Source: Pleurocapsa sp. FMAR1
GTDB taxonomy: Bacteria; Cyanobacteriota; Cyanobacteriia; Cyanobacteriales; Xenococcaceae
NCBI RefSeq assembly: GCF_963665995.1
Contig: NZ_OY762512.1
Span: forward strand, 4,340,001 to 4,404,000
Direction: 5' to 3'
DNA length: 64,000 nucleotides
Below are positions 1 through 8,372 of this stretch, one piece after another. The translations under genes were made by a program, and so were the position numbers. Position 1 is the first letter of the stretch. Every line of letters starts with the position of its first letter. The notes under the pieces are model-generated. The model saw only the letters and a program-made list of their open reading frames with translations, was not told the DNA's origin and ran no database searches.

Positions 1-674
1 GCTTCTGCTTCTTTTACAGGGGCAGCCCAATCTCCTGTAAACACGACTTGAGTAGTAATTTTAGGGTTAACGCTTTTTGCTCCTAATGTATAGCCATTAA
101 TGTTGCGTAAGACCTGGGGAATCGGCTTGGCAGCGACAAAACCTAGTTTTCCAGTTTTTGTGTTGTTGGCGGCAACAACTCCAGCAATATATTGCGCCTC
201 ATCAATGTAACCAAAATAAGTACCGACATTTTCTGGCATTCCCTCTTTATAAAGTCCTCCAGCATGGAAAAACTGCACCTCGGGAAATTCTTCAGCTATT
301 TTGAGAATGTGCGGATCGAAGTATCCAAAAGAGGTAGGGAATAAAATTTTCGCCCCATCTATCTCTATCATCTCCCGCATTGTCTCTTGTACGGCTTGAG
401 TTTCGGGAACATTAGCCTGTTCGACAATTTTAAACCCAGGCAGTTGAGCAACTGCTGCTGCCCCTTCTGCATGGGATTGATTGTAGCCAAAATCATCTTT
501 AGAACCGACATAAATAAAGCCGACAACAATTGGTTCAGCTTCCGAGGCGGTTTCATCCGATGAAGCTTGGTTAGTGCATCCAGTGCCAAATTTCGCGGTT
601 AAACCAAAGGCTGTAGTTGCTAATATGCCTCTAACAATCTGACGACGGGATAATTTTAAACTTTTTTTATTCAT
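1..674 (-). CDS. BMP-family ABC transporter substrate-binding lipoprotein (C-terminus outside window)
   Basis: The reading frame opens at 674 and is still open at base 1, so only the N-terminal 224 residues are visible. It begins with a twin-arginine-like leader (LSRRQIVRG), a hydrophobic stretch and a lipobox ending FGTGC, which predicts a lipid-anchored periplasmic protein. The mature part carries features of the basic membrane protein/PnrA fold: VGFIYVGSKDDFGYNQSH, then ETMREMIEIDGAKILFPTSF and GYIDEAQYIAGVVAA. Family members bind nucleosides, purines or related small nitrogen compounds for an ABC importer. The matching two-domain ATPase lies at 1566-3110 on the same strand, with a cysteine hydrolase between them, so the three probably form one uptake and degradation locus. 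Confidence 0.85.
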   Translation of the reverse strand, partial: MNKKSLKLSRRQIVRGILATTAFGLTAKFGTGCTNQASSDETASEAEPIVVGFIYVGSKDDFGYNQSHAEGAAAVAQLPGFKIVEQANVPETQAVQETMREMIEIDGAKILFPTSFGYFDPHILKIAEEFPEVQFFHAGGLYKEGMPENVGTYFGYIDEAQYIAGVVAANNTKTGKLGFVAAKPIPQVLRNINGYTLGAKSVNPKITTQVVFTGDWAAPVKEAE

Positions 675-798
675 ATATTTATACTCTTCATAGCAAGTTT
701 GTTAGAAATTAGTGCTAATTGCAATTTCGTGTAGCCTAGGGTTGAAATAAACCGTGTTTAACACCTCAATTGGGAATAAAACCAAATTTCGCAGCAGT

Positions 799-1515
799 TT
801 ATTCATAAAAGCTCATATCCAACTTATTGTTTTTGACATAGCCTCCACTAAAAGACAAAGCCTGTATGAAATTTTCACTCGTCGTAGTCCACCCCACAAT
901 TCCTCCTTGAGCGCGAATCATCTCTAAGGTAGATTGTTTAAATTCAGGAAAATAGCTGGCAGTGGCATCTTCAACTAACAAACATTCATAACCGCGATCG
1001 TTAGCTTCGCGCATTGTTGTCTGTACGCAAACTTCAGTAGTAACTCCAGTAAGGATTAGGTGAGTTATATTTTTTTCCTGTAACCAAGATTCTAAACTGG
1101 TTCGATAAAATGCTCCTTTACCTGGTTTGGCAATGACTATCTCATTTGCAAGAGGTTGCAATTCGGGAATAATATTGTTACCTGGTTCTCCCAAAATTAA
1201 TATTCGACCCATAGTACCCATATCGCCTATTTTTAGCTGGTTTTGACCTCGCTGTAGCTTTGATGGTGGACAATCAGATAGATCGCTTTGATGACCTTCT
1301 AACGTATGAAAAATAGGTAAAGCGCGATCGCGAAATGTGTCTAAGATCTGCTTGACAGTTGGCACAATCTTTTGCAGTTGACTAATATCATTACCTAAAG
1401 CCTCTCCGAACCCCCCTGATTCTAAAAAATCTCGCTGCATATCAATAATTACTAACGCCACGCGATCGAGGCTGGGTATTTCATATTCGTAGGGCAGGGC
1501 TGGGATTAAGACCAT
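799..1515 (-). CDS. Isochorismatase-family cysteine hydrolase, biuret-hydrolase-like
   Basis: A 238-residue cytoplasmic hydrolase. The isochorismatase triad is visible as Asp25 ([10 protein letters not shown]), Lys130 ([12 protein letters not shown]) and the nucleophile Cys163 ([20 protein letters not shown]). The Lys-Cys spacing of 33 residues and the segments [29 protein letters not shown] and [16 protein letters not shown] resemble what I recall of biuret amidohydrolase BiuH more than nicotinamidase or isochorismatase; RutB-type amidohydrolases are the main alternative. The likely reaction is hydrolysis of a small ureido or amide compound to release ammonia. The position between a BMP-type binding protein and its ATPase supports a role in nitrogen scavenging. 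The substrate is inferred. Confidence 0.75.
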   Translation of the reverse strand: MVLIPALPYEYEIPSLDRVALVIIDMQRDFLESGGFGEALGNDISQLQKIVPTVKQILDTFRDRALPIFHTLEGHQSDLSDCPPSKLQRGQNQLKIGDMGTMGRILILGEPGNNIIPELQPLANEIVIAKPGKGAFYRTSLESWLQEKNITHLILTGVTTEVCVQTTMREANDRGYECLLVEDATASYFPEFKQSTLEMIRAQGGIVGWTTTSENFIQALSFSGGYVKNNKLDMSFYE

Positions 1516-1565
1516 AGCTTAATTTATTACTTATTACTTATTACTTATTACTTCCCTACATAAAA

Positions 1566-3110
1566 CTAATATCCCGCCATGCGTTGACCAATAGTGTTAA
1601 GGTCTGCTTCAGCAGCCGCACTTTCATAAACCAGCTTTCCTTCGCTAATGGCAAAAATGCGATCGCACAGCTTGAGCAGTTCGTCTAAGTCTTCGCTGAC
1701 AAGCAGTACGGCTACGCCTCGATTTCTAGCTTCTACAATTGAGCGATGAATAAAATCTACCGCACCAAAATCTAGACCAAAGCAGGGATTAGCTGCAATT
1801 AATAACTCAATTTTAGGAGAAGATAATTCTCTGGCTAATACAGCACGCTGGACGTTTCCCCCTGAAAGATTGGCTATGGGAGTTTCTGGAGATGGAGTAC
1901 TGACGGAGAAGGTTTGAATTAGGCTTTTAGCAGCCTGGCGAATAGCTTTTAAAATTAAAAATCCACCTTGAGATTGGGGAGGGAGATCGAATGTTCGTAG
2001 TGCCATGTTTTCGGCAACACTCATATTAGGAACACAAGCGTTTTGTAATGGTTCTTCTGGCAGGGAAAAAACCTGGTGACGAAACATTTCTTTCCGAGTT
2101 GCCTGATAGATTTCATCGTTAACTAAAATTGTCCCCGAAGTTGCCGAACGCTGACCTGATAATACTTCCACCAGTTCTTTTTGCCCATTCCCCGATATTC
2201 CAGCAATCCCGACAATTTCACCGCTATTCACTTTTAGATTTATTCCTTTAACTGCTAGAAGTCCATCATCTCGCTTGGCGCAAATATTTTTCATTTCTAT
2301 AACAGTTTTACTAGCAGAAGTTACTGTTTTTTCGATCTGCTGCACCTCGCGTTTTTCGCCCATCATCATTTCCGCCAAGTCAGAAATATTTAGATCCTTG
2401 ACTAAGCCATTTCCCGCCAACTTGCCTTTTCGCAACACGGTGACTTCATCGCAGAAAGCCATTACTTCGCGAAATTTATGAGTGATCAGTAAAACACTTA
2501 AATTGCCAGCAGTTACTTCTTCTCGCAGCAAACCTAATACCTCGTCTGCTTCTTGAAGAGTTAATACAGAAGTAGGTTCGTCTAAAATTAAAATGCGACT
2601 CTGAAGATAAATCTGTTTGAGAATTTCTAATTTCTGCTTTTGTCCCGCAGCTAATTGAGCCACCCGAACATTTAAAGGCACCTTAAAAGGTGAGCCTGCC
2701 ATAAATTCTGTTAAATTTTCGGACTCTCGTTTCCAGTTAATCAATTGAGTCTTATCGTAACGCGAAAGTACCAAGTTTTCCGCTACGGTCATGGCAGGTA
2801 CAGAAGTGAAGTGTTGGTAAACCATACCAATGCTGTACTTGTGAGCATCACGGGGACTATTAATTTGACGCGCTCGCTCGTCAATAACTACTTCACCTTC
2901 CGTAGGCTGATGAAAACCCATAATGCACTTAACCAGAGTGCTTTTACCTGCCCCGTTTTCTCCTAATAAAGCATGAACCGTTCCAGGCTTTATTTTCAAG
3001 GTAACGCGATCGAGAGCTACAAAACTACCAAACCGCTTAGACATATTAACCGCCTCTAATACTGGAAGCATCGTGGTCTGCTTTTGGTTGCTTGCAGTCA
3101 TAGCCTCCAT
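1566..3110 (-). CDS. Two-domain ABC transporter ATP-binding protein (BMP/nucleoside uptake type)
   Basis: A 514-residue protein with two tandem ABC cassettes, the usual size for YufO/NupO-type ATPases. The first cassette has Walker A GENGAGKST at residues 50-58, a Q-loop in MVYQHF, an LAAGQKQKLEI signature and Walker B LILDEPTSVL. The second has a degenerate P-loop (GISGNGQKELVE) but a clear LSGGNVQRAVLARE signature, as is normal for this class. It would energise an importer fed by the BMP lipoprotein at 1-674; the permeases are not in the window. Met14 (MLPVLEAVNMSKRFG) is a possible alternative start. Confidence 0.9.
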   Translation of the reverse strand: MEAMTASNQKQTTMLPVLEAVNMSKRFGSFVALDRVTLKIKPGTVHALLGENGAGKSTLVKCIMGFHQPTEGEVVIDERARQINSPRDAHKYSIGMVYQHFTSVPAMTVAENLVLSRYDKTQLINWKRESENLTEFMAGSPFKVPLNVRVAQLAAGQKQKLEILKQIYLQSRILILDEPTSVLTLQEADEVLGLLREEVTAGNLSVLLITHKFREVMAFCDEVTVLRKGKLAGNGLVKDLNISDLAEMMMGEKREVQQIEKTVTSASKTVIEMKNICAKRDDGLLAVKGINLKVNSGEIVGIAGISGNGQKELVEVLSGQRSATSGTILVNDEIYQATRKEMFRHQVFSLPEEPLQNACVPNMSVAENMALRTFDLPPQSQGGFLILKAIRQAAKSLIQTFSVSTPSPETPIANLSGGNVQRAVLARELSSPKIELLIAANPCFGLDFGAVDFIHRSIVEARNRGVAVLLVSEDLDELLKLCDRIFAISEGKLVYESAAAEADLNTIGQRMAGY

Positions 3111-3241
3111 TAAATTACCTCCATTAATGTAATGGCTTTATTCTGATGGGTTTTAGATTGACAGAATCAAGCTAAAAATTATGTGTTTAAAATTACAAAA
3201 CTCTAAGTAGACACAAACTGAATTAAGGTATCTTTACCGAA

Positions 3242-3421
3242 GCGATCGCAGGGGATAGAGGTAATAGTTATTTGCTTCTTATTGAAGGAGCAAATCATTT
3301 TTCTTTTGCCAACCCTTTCGACTCGACCACGGGCAGAGCATTTTTGGACTTTCAAGCTACTCAACCAGCAGAACAATTGCGAAATCTAATGGGAGAAGGA
3401 TTAGCTTACGTCAATCATTAG
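3242..3421 (+). pseudogene. C-terminal remnant, possibly of an alpha/beta hydrolase
   Basis: An open frame without a start codon encodes about 59 residues ending at TAG 3421. The segment LLLIEGANHFSFANPFD followed by a helix-like tail resembles the region around the catalytic histidine of dienelactone-hydrolase or lipase-like alpha/beta hydrolases. No upstream portion is present, so this is a gene fragment. The family assignment is tentative. Confidence 0.4.
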
Positions 3422-3596
3422 TTTAAGAGTCGTAAAGGCTTCTTTTGCTGCTTCGATGCTTTCAAATAAGATTGTTACATCACTCATATTTTTGTTGAAT
3501 TAAGTCGTGAAAGCTAGGGCGCATGGCTTCGCTACGCCCTATGTGGATAGTTGAAAAAAAGTAGGCATTTTCACTCACTATTTAACCCTTTCGGGT

Positions 3597-3707
3597 AAGT
3601 TTCAGCCAGGGATAGAAAAAGCTAATAAATTTGCCTCAAAGCAAATGGCAGAAGCTATAGTTGAAGCTCACGGTGGAGTAGTACGTCAATTGAACGAAAG
3701 TAAATAG
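3597..3707 (+). pseudogene. Unidentified C-terminal gene fragment
   Basis: A frame with no start codon reads KFQPGIEKANKFASKQ, then MAEAIVEAHGGVV and a short tail before TAG. It looks like real protein sequence but I do not recognise the family. It is preceded by a small palindromic repeat containing CATGGCTTCGCTACGCC (about 3522-3539), the same repeat that interrupts the GIY-YIG remnant near 6884. Confidence 0.3.
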
Positions 3708-3774
3708 ATTATCTGGCATTGCATAATTGCGGGATGATAAGCATTTGATTGATATTTAAGAGACTGATAAATGC

Positions 3775-4008
3775 TTGGATTTCAGAGCCAGCCCAAATGC
3801 ACACATAGAAGAAAAATGGAGTCCACAAGGTTATAGCTGGTATGGTGGCGAACTGATTGCTAATAGACATTCTCGTTACAGCCAGTCAGAACAAACAAAA
3901 ATATTAGATAATCATCCATTCTTCACTGGCGTTTGCCCTCAATGCACACATAAGTTTGCTGAAAATAATTTACCTGTTCACTGTGACTGGATAGATGATT
4001 CGGTGTAG
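3775..4008 (+). CDS. Small hypothetical protein with a CPxC/HC zinc-binding-like motif
   Basis: A 77-residue frame opening at TTG 3775, 16 nt after an in-frame stop. It reads MDFRASPNAHIEEKWSPQG and continues with FTGVCPQCTHKFAENNLPVH, ending in HCDWIDDSV. The CPQC pair and later HC could bind zinc. There is no strong ribosome site and no ATG, so it may be an N-terminally truncated gene rather than an intact one. Function unknown. Confidence 0.45.
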   Translation: MDFRASPNAHIEEKWSPQGYSWYGGELIANRHSRYSQSEQTKILDNHPFFTGVCPQCTHKFAENNLPVHCDWIDDSV

Positions 4009-4118
4009 CGATCGCATCATTCAAAAAAGGATACTCAAATCCTCGACTATAATCGTTTAAAAGAGCAGTTAAAATTACTAGTAATTTGCTAACAATAATT
4101 TTCTTAAAGATAGCATAG

Positions 4119-4358
4119 CTAAGGTTCATCGATAATTTGACGAATACGATTGAGTTTATTGGCGATTGAGAGAGTATGAACTATATAGTCTGGGCGCTTT
4201 TCAAAGTCTTTGCCCCAGTTGGCAATAGTAGTCTCGCTCAAACCAGTTGCTTTCGCCAGTTGTTCGATGCAGGCTTTACGGTAGCCTCTCTGCTCTGGCG
4301 GCAATTCGACCCATGCTCTACAGTAATCAATTGGCTCCAAGATACTAGTTCTCAACAC
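4119..4358 (-). CDS. Small helix-turn-helix DNA-binding protein
   Basis: A 79-residue protein starting at ATG 4358. Residues 28-52 (YRKACIEQLAKATGLSETTI, then ANWG) form a convincing helix-turn-helix, and the rest is basic. The 13-nt sequence TTACTAGTAATTT, with the 10-nt palindrome TTACTAGTAA inside it, occurs on both sides of the gene at 4075-4087 and 4428-4440, so autoregulation is plausible. The gene is divergent to the small gene at 4508. Partner or target genes are unknown. Confidence 0.5.
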   Translation of the reverse strand: MLRTSILEPIDYCRAWVELPPEQRGYRKACIEQLAKATGLSETTIANWGKDFEKRPDYIVHTLSIANKLNRIRQIIDEP

Positions 4359-4427
4359 ATTACGTCAGTCTTATCTTGCAAGTTCTGAAGCGGGGTGTCT
4401 AGATAACTCTTTTTATTGAGTCACGGT

Positions 4428-4440
4428 TTACTAGTAATTT
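4428..4440. promoter_or_regulatory. Candidate operator, palindrome TTACTAGTAA
   Basis: TTACTAGTAATTT lies between the divergent genes starting at 4358 (minus) and 4508 (plus). An exact second copy is at 4075-4087, just past the 3' end of the helix-turn-helix gene. A half-copy, TTTACTAGC, directly follows this site. The arrangement suggests binding sites for the encoded regulator; this is inference only. Confidence 0.3.
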
Positions 4441-4507
4441 ACTAGCGTTTTTAGCTAAATTTGCTGTATGATATGAACTGTATTTAGCACCTATAACTAG
4501 TTAAACC

Positions 4508-4774
4508 ATGAACGAAAGTAACAACAGTGTAATGTCAATGGCTCAATTCATTTTTAGTCATCCCGAACTCCAGATGCTGACTCCAAGAGTCTGGCAAACT
4601 CACTATGAGGATGAATGTAAAAGCGAAAACAAAATTTGTTCTTTTTCTTCCTTGAGACGATATCCTTGTCTAGTTAGGATTGAGAAAGCAGGAAGGTATA
4701 ACCTCTATGGTTCGGCAAAGATACCAGCCTCAACTATGACGATGGTAAATAACAATGTGACCAAATCGTCGTGA
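4508..4774 (+). CDS. Hypothetical protein, 88 aa
   Basis: ATG at 4508 follows the AT-rich divergent promoter region. The protein has an alpha-helical N-terminus (SMAQFIFSHPELQMLTPRVW), a middle with two cysteines and a basic stretch SSLRRYPCLVRIEKAGRYN. The last 25 residues are low-complexity and may be non-native readthrough, so the gene could be truncated. No family recognised. It shares its upstream region with the helix-turn-helix gene at 4119-4358. Confidence 0.35.
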   Translation: MNESNNSVMSMAQFIFSHPELQMLTPRVWQTHYEDECKSENKICSFSSLRRYPCLVRIEKAGRYNLYGSAKIPASTMTMVNNNVTKSS

Positions 4775-5055
4775 TTTCGGTAACAACCATATAGAGTCCG
4801 CAACATCAACGTTCCAATTTTTTACGAGGTAGCTTAGTATCCGTAATCCAATACTGTTGCCCCACTTTCTTAACCTTACTGCCATTTTGGCGACTGCTCC
4901 AATCGGTTATATACCGTACAGTTATATCTTTTTTTCCTGTGAATAGAAAAAAGGTACAATTAATAAATATCCAAAATGCAACCATCTCAAAGAGTATAAC
5001 TGTCAAGAATATTCCCGATAGCCTGATAAAGAAAATTCATGCTAGTTCTATTAGT

Positions 5056-5114
5056 AATCGGCTCTGCCGATTCGCCTCGCTTTGAGCGAGTCGGAACGCG
5101 CTTCGCGTTCGTCG
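5056..5114. repeat. Small dispersed repeat folding as three consecutive hairpins
   Basis: Three short hairpins follow one another: ATCGGC/GCCGAT, CTCGCT/AGCGAG and GAACGC/GCGTTC. The block ends five bases before the ATG of the antitoxin-like gene at 5119, so it replaces the normal upstream region of that gene. It belongs to the palindromic repeat families seen elsewhere in the window. Confidence 0.6.
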
Positions 5115-5118
5115 GAGT

Positions 5119-5277
5119 ATGAACTCTGAAATCATTTTTCAGCTTGAGCAGAAATTAAATCCTTCTCGGCGTAAAATTCCAACTCTTAGTAGCATTGACT
5201 CTTTAAGAGCAAAAACGAAGGCACATTATTTAACAGAATCCGAGCTAGAGAATTTTAAAAATCAAGGTAGAGCATAA
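5119..5277 (+). CDS. VapB-like antitoxin (small)
   Basis: A 52-residue protein from ATG 5119, with a helical, charged C-terminus (SIDSLRAKTKAHYLTESELE). It stops one base before the GTG start of a PIN-domain toxin gene, the usual order and spacing of a VapBC toxin-antitoxin operon. No DNA-binding domain is obvious at this size, so the assignment rests on gene order. Confidence 0.5.
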   Translation: MNSEIIFQLEQKLNPSRRKIPTLSSIDSLRAKTKAHYLTESELENFKNQGRA

Positions 5278-5278
5278 A

Positions 5279-5691
5279 GTGATTGTTGTCGATACTAACG
5301 TTATCGCCTACCTATATATATATAGAAGGATAGTAAACTTCAGCAGACCAGAGCAATTTATGAAAAAGATCCCGTCTGGGTGGCTCCATATCTCTGGCGC
5401 TCAGAATTTAGTAGTATTCTCACAGTCTATCTCAGGCGAAATATTCTTAGGTTAGAGGAATGCCAAAGCTGCATCGATAGTGCATGTAAGCTTCTCCAGG
5501 GTAATGAATTTGAACTTGACTCTGGTGATATCTTGAAGCTAACAAACTCATGTTCTCTTTCTGCTTATGACTGCGAATATGTGGCTCTTGCTCGGCAGCT
5601 ATCATGCAAGCTTGTCACCAACGATAAAGAGATTCTCAAGGAATTTCCACAGGATACTATTAATTTGACGGGACAAACGGCAATGCAGTAA
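5279..5691 (+). pseudogene. VapC-like PIN-domain toxin, frameshifted
   Basis: The first frame begins at GTG 5279 with VIVVDTNVIAYLY, the first acidic motif of PIN-domain RNases. The rest of the domain (RAIYEKDPVWVAPYLWRSEF, later SAYDCEYVALARQL and LVTNDKEIL with the second acidic cluster) is in another frame. The shift lies just after a TATATATATATA tract near 5313-5326. One extra base or a two-base loss would join the frames. The toxin is therefore inactive as read. The acidic residues of motifs 2-4 are still present, so the decay looks recent. A sequencing error in the TA tract is the alternative. Confidence 0.7.
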
Positions 5692-5726
5692 TTCCAAGGA
5701 GTAAGTACCACGCTTGCTAGCTATTA

Positions 5727-5750
5727 GTACCTGCGGGGGGTACCCCTTGG
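5727..5750. repeat. Palindromic repeat GGTACC-type hairpin
   Basis: GTACCTGCGGGGGGTACCCC is a short strong hairpin. A near-identical copy sits at about 15158-15182 inside the repeat array there. Flanking copies of ACGCTTGC (about 5709 and 5780) suggest the surrounding 5692-5830 stretch is also repeat-derived; I see no gene in it. Confidence 0.5.
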
Positions 5751-5861
5751 TCAGTTATCAGTCTCAAGGATTAAGTATTACGCTTGCCAGTTAAAGACTA
5801 AAAACTTTTCGCAAATGAAATCAAGATTATTTAGGATAACGATATCCTAACCAAAAGAAAA

Positions 5862-5887
5862 AAAACAACCTGTTTAGGTTGTTTTTT
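5862..5887. terminator. Bidirectional rho-independent terminator-like hairpin
   Basis: AACAACCT (5864-5871), a four-base loop and AGGTTGTT are flanked by an A-run on the left and a T-run on the right, so it could act in both directions. A second perfect hairpin (TTAGGATA/TATCCTAA, 5831-5850) lies just before it. Confidence 0.6.
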
Positions 5888-6165
5888 AGCTTGAGAAGCG
5901 ACACACTGCACGTCGGCTTTTTTGTAGGAAGCTTCATACAAGAGCGACGGGTCTTGTTGGTTTCGGTCATGCGGCTTTTGGGACAGAAGCTTCCTACAAC
6001 GGGTGAGTGGAATATGCTTCCGCGGACGCTTCGTCCGCCGCCTTCCCTTTGGGAAGTCGAAGCTCTCGCCTTGCTTGAAGCATTTCCTCACCCCAAAACG
6101 CGCCGTACAAAGAGCAAGTATGTCAAGAAAAGCAGGTTTTGTTTCTAAGCACTCCGTTGTAAGAC
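5888..6165. repeat. Repeat-derived stretch with palindromic small repeats
   Basis: No convincing gene is present. The stretch contains GTAGGAAGCTTC and GAAGCTTCCTAC arms and a module with GCGGACGCTTCGTCCGCCGCC that recurs near 12425. The phrase CCCCAAAACGCGCC near its end recurs near 12542. This shows that the same repeat set spread to several sites. Confidence 0.55.
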
Positions 6166-6200
6166 TTTACGCTGAAATAGGCTTGCCATGAAAAAAGAAA

Positions 6201-6345
6201 CTAGGTTGGTTCTTCTAGCAGAGGCTTGATATCTTCTGACTCGATTGCGAACATGTCTGCTAGTTCTGCGATTAGAGCTTCAGGGCAATTTGCATTTCTG
6301 ACCACAGAGCAACGAATGTCTGCATCTGAATGCTGACTTAGTTGA
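6201..6345 (-). pseudogene. C-terminal fragment of a leucine-rich-repeat-variant (LRV) type protein
   Basis: Reading the minus strand towards TAG 6203-6201 gives LSQHSDADIRCSVVRNANCP, then EALIAELADMF and a short acidic tail. This resembles one LRV repeat unit (H-x-D-A-x-V-R...A-x-N). The frame has no start and abuts a haemagglutinin-domain fragment on the other strand at about 6335, so two gene fragments are joined here. Confidence 0.4.
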
Positions 6346-6705
6346 AGAATTTAATGTAGATAATGGTGAAACAGCATCTTTTAACAATGATGCCAACATT
6401 ACAAATATCTTAGGAAGAGTTACGGGGATAAATCTTTCTTTAATTGATGGCTTAATTAGCGCTAACGGTACGGCAATCTATTTTTGATTAATCCCAACGG
6501 CATTGCCTTTGGACCAAATGCTAGCCTTGACATCGGCGGCACTTTTTCGGTGGCAGAGGCTGAAGCAATAAATTTTGAAGATGCCAACTATAGTGCAATA
6601 GCACCCCAAGATACAATTCTCTCAATGGAAATACCTTTGGGCGTTCAGCTTGGTAATAATGCAGGAACATCAAGAAAAGATTTGTGTTTACTTCATCATC
6701 GATAA
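6330..6705 (+). pseudogene. Fragment of a filamentous-haemagglutinin N-terminal (TPS) domain protein
   Basis: Two frames together encode a TPS domain segment: FNNDANITNILGRVTGINLS and LIDGLISANGTA, then after a frameshift near 6481 LINPNGIAFGPNASLDIGGT and PLGVQLGNNAGTS. The NPNGI-x-FG motif and preceding turn are hallmarks of secreted two-partner-secretion exoproteins in cyanobacteria. The signal peptide and everything downstream are missing. Confidence 0.75.
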
Positions 6706-7002
6706 TGCTCTGCCCCTGCTGCTATATGCGGGCGAGACTATGCAGACAGCCAAGCGGAGATGGAATAGTACTCATGACTGTAAAAACTACTTTATGAATT
6801 ATGTCGAACTGCACCGCAAGCATGACTTAGAAGTTAAAATGTGTAGTGCTTTTTGGTACGATACACCAAGCGATAAGCCTACGGCATGGCTTCGCTACGC
6901 ACGAGTCGATTGAAGTTGAAGCGAGAATTGATTAACAGGTGGCAGTCTCCGTTTAATAAAGAGAACTGGCATAGATACGGTAAACCATTTGGTCAGATTT
7001 AG
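6671..7002 (+). pseudogene. GIY-YIG-like nuclease gene interrupted by a 20-nt repeat
   Basis: The first frame gives VYFIIDNALPLLLYAGET, then RRWNSTHDCKNYFMNYVELH and SAFWYDTPSDKPT; the second gives LKRELINRWQSPFNKENW and RYGKPFGQI. Together they look like a small cyanobacterial GIY-YIG-type protein (VYF...YAGET with a conserved N-K-E-N-W end). The frames are separated by a 20-nt palindromic repeat at 6884-6903; removing it restores one frame through P-T-S-R-L-K. The N-terminus is also lost at the junction with the haemagglutinin fragment. Confidence 0.65.
6884..6903. repeat. 20-nt small dispersed repeat inserted in a coding frame
   Basis: GCATGGCTTCGCTACGC followed by a repeat of the triplet ACG that also precedes the insert. 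The same core occurs at about 3522-3539. The interrupted gene reads through correctly if these 20 bases are removed, so this is an insertion with a possible 3-bp target duplication. Confidence 0.6.
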
Positions 7003-7130
7003 AAGTAAACCTAGCATCAGCTTCTTAAAGATAGATCTCAAATTATAACTAAAAGTATTCAGACACCTCTATTCTTTAGTATTATGGTCGAGGCTCAGGC
7101 TTATCCCTCAATTCAATTTGATTAAATAGT

Positions 7131-8162
7131 ATGTTTGACAGTCAAATTAATAGTGTTATAGATAACAACAAATTCGATTCTGACGAATTACCAGAATTTG
7201 ATAAATTATACGTTTTTAGCGATAGTCTTTCCGACCCAGGAAATATCTTCAACGCAACCACTGCCATACAACCATTTGAAGACTTTTTGGGTTTAGATAT
7301 TCCGATTACTCCGCCAACTCCGCCATACTTTGAAGGACGCTTCTCTAATGGTTTGGTTTGGGTCGAACAATTAGCAGCAGAACTAGAGCTTGACGTAACC
7401 CCCTCTACCGAACTTTCAGGACTTTTTCCTGATAGCAAGCTTGATTTTCCCTTGACACTTGATTTTGATAACGGATTAAATTTAGAGGTTAGTCCTTACT
7501 TTGATGGCAATACTACTAAACAAAGCGTTAATTTTGCTTTCGGCGGCGCACAAACTGGGGAAAACGGAGCGGGTGAGTTTGGAGATTTAATCCCAGGAAT
7601 ACAGCAACAAGTAGAATGGTTCATTGACGACCATCAACTATTAAATAAAACAGCCGATTCTAATGCTCTTTATATAATATCAGGTGGCAGAAATGACTAT
7701 AGCGATCTTAGTGTTAATCCTGAAGATGTCGTCAATAACATAGAGTCAGAAATAGAGTCTCTATACGATATCGGAGCGCGTGACTTTTTAGTTTCTAATT
7801 TGGGAGATTTGGGAGAACTTCCTGCAACCCCCTCAGAATTAGCTGATTCTTTAGCCAATTTAACTGAAACTCACAACAGCTTTTTAGAAGAAACTGTTAA
7901 TGAATTGAACGACTCGCTAACGGGTGCTGATATTGTTATCCTCGACCTCAACTCTCTTTTTGACGATGTTCTAGAAAATCCCAGTGATTACGGTTTAATC
8001 AACGTAAGTGACCCTTATCTAGACCCCACAACTCTAACGCCTACTGTTGGTGCTAATGTTGATGAGTATCTTTTCTATGATACGGTTCATCCAACCGTAG
8101 TAGGACACGAGATCATCAACGATTTTGCCTTGACAACCTTGACTGCGGAATTTTCAATGTAG
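7131..8162 (+). CDS. GDSL/SGNH-family esterase or lipase
   Basis: A 343-residue protein with the SGNH hydrolase blocks in order: block I LYVFSDSLSDPGNIFNAT (catalytic Ser in SDSLSD), block II around NFAFGGAQTGENG, block III YIISGGRNDYSD, and block V FYDTVHPTVVGHEI with the Asp-x-x-His pair. This matches the GDSL lipase/thermolabile-haemolysin group common in cyanobacteria. There is no obvious signal peptide, but the acidic composition suits an exported protein. It is flanked by repeat-rich non-coding sequence and is probably a single-gene unit. Confidence 0.85.
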   Translation: MFDSQINSVIDNNKFDSDELPEFDKLYVFSDSLSDPGNIFNATTAIQPFEDFLGLDIPITPPTPPYFEGRFSNGLVWVEQLAAELELDVTPSTELSGLFPDSKLDFPLTLDFDNGLNLEVSPYFDGNTTKQSVNFAFGGAQTGENGAGEFGDLIPGIQQQVEWFIDDHQLLNKTADSNALYIISGGRNDYSDLSVNPEDVVNNIESEIESLYDIGARDFLVSNLGDLGELPATPSELADSLANLTETHNSFLEETVNELNDSLTGADIVILDLNSLFDDVLENPSDYGLINVSDPYLDPTTLTPTVGANVDEYLFYDTVHPTVVGHEIINDFALTTLTAEFSM

Positions 8163-8372
8163 CTTGTGCATCATAGGCAAAGCTTTAGTCATCATAGACA
8201 ACACCGCGATACTTTCTATTAATATCTAACTGAGACTGAAGTTGAGGTTGAGAATGACTGCAAAAAGCTGTTTTTTAGCTGTCCGAGCCAAAATCATCTG
8301 ATGTATAGATTATCACTTTATTAGTTCGAGGCTACTATGTACCTGTTTACTCAGTAATTTTGTTCTCAATCA

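Noticed and set aside
4806-5006. Minus-strand frame of 66 codons
   Set aside because: No ribosome site, odd composition and no recognisable motif; the region is probably non-coding.
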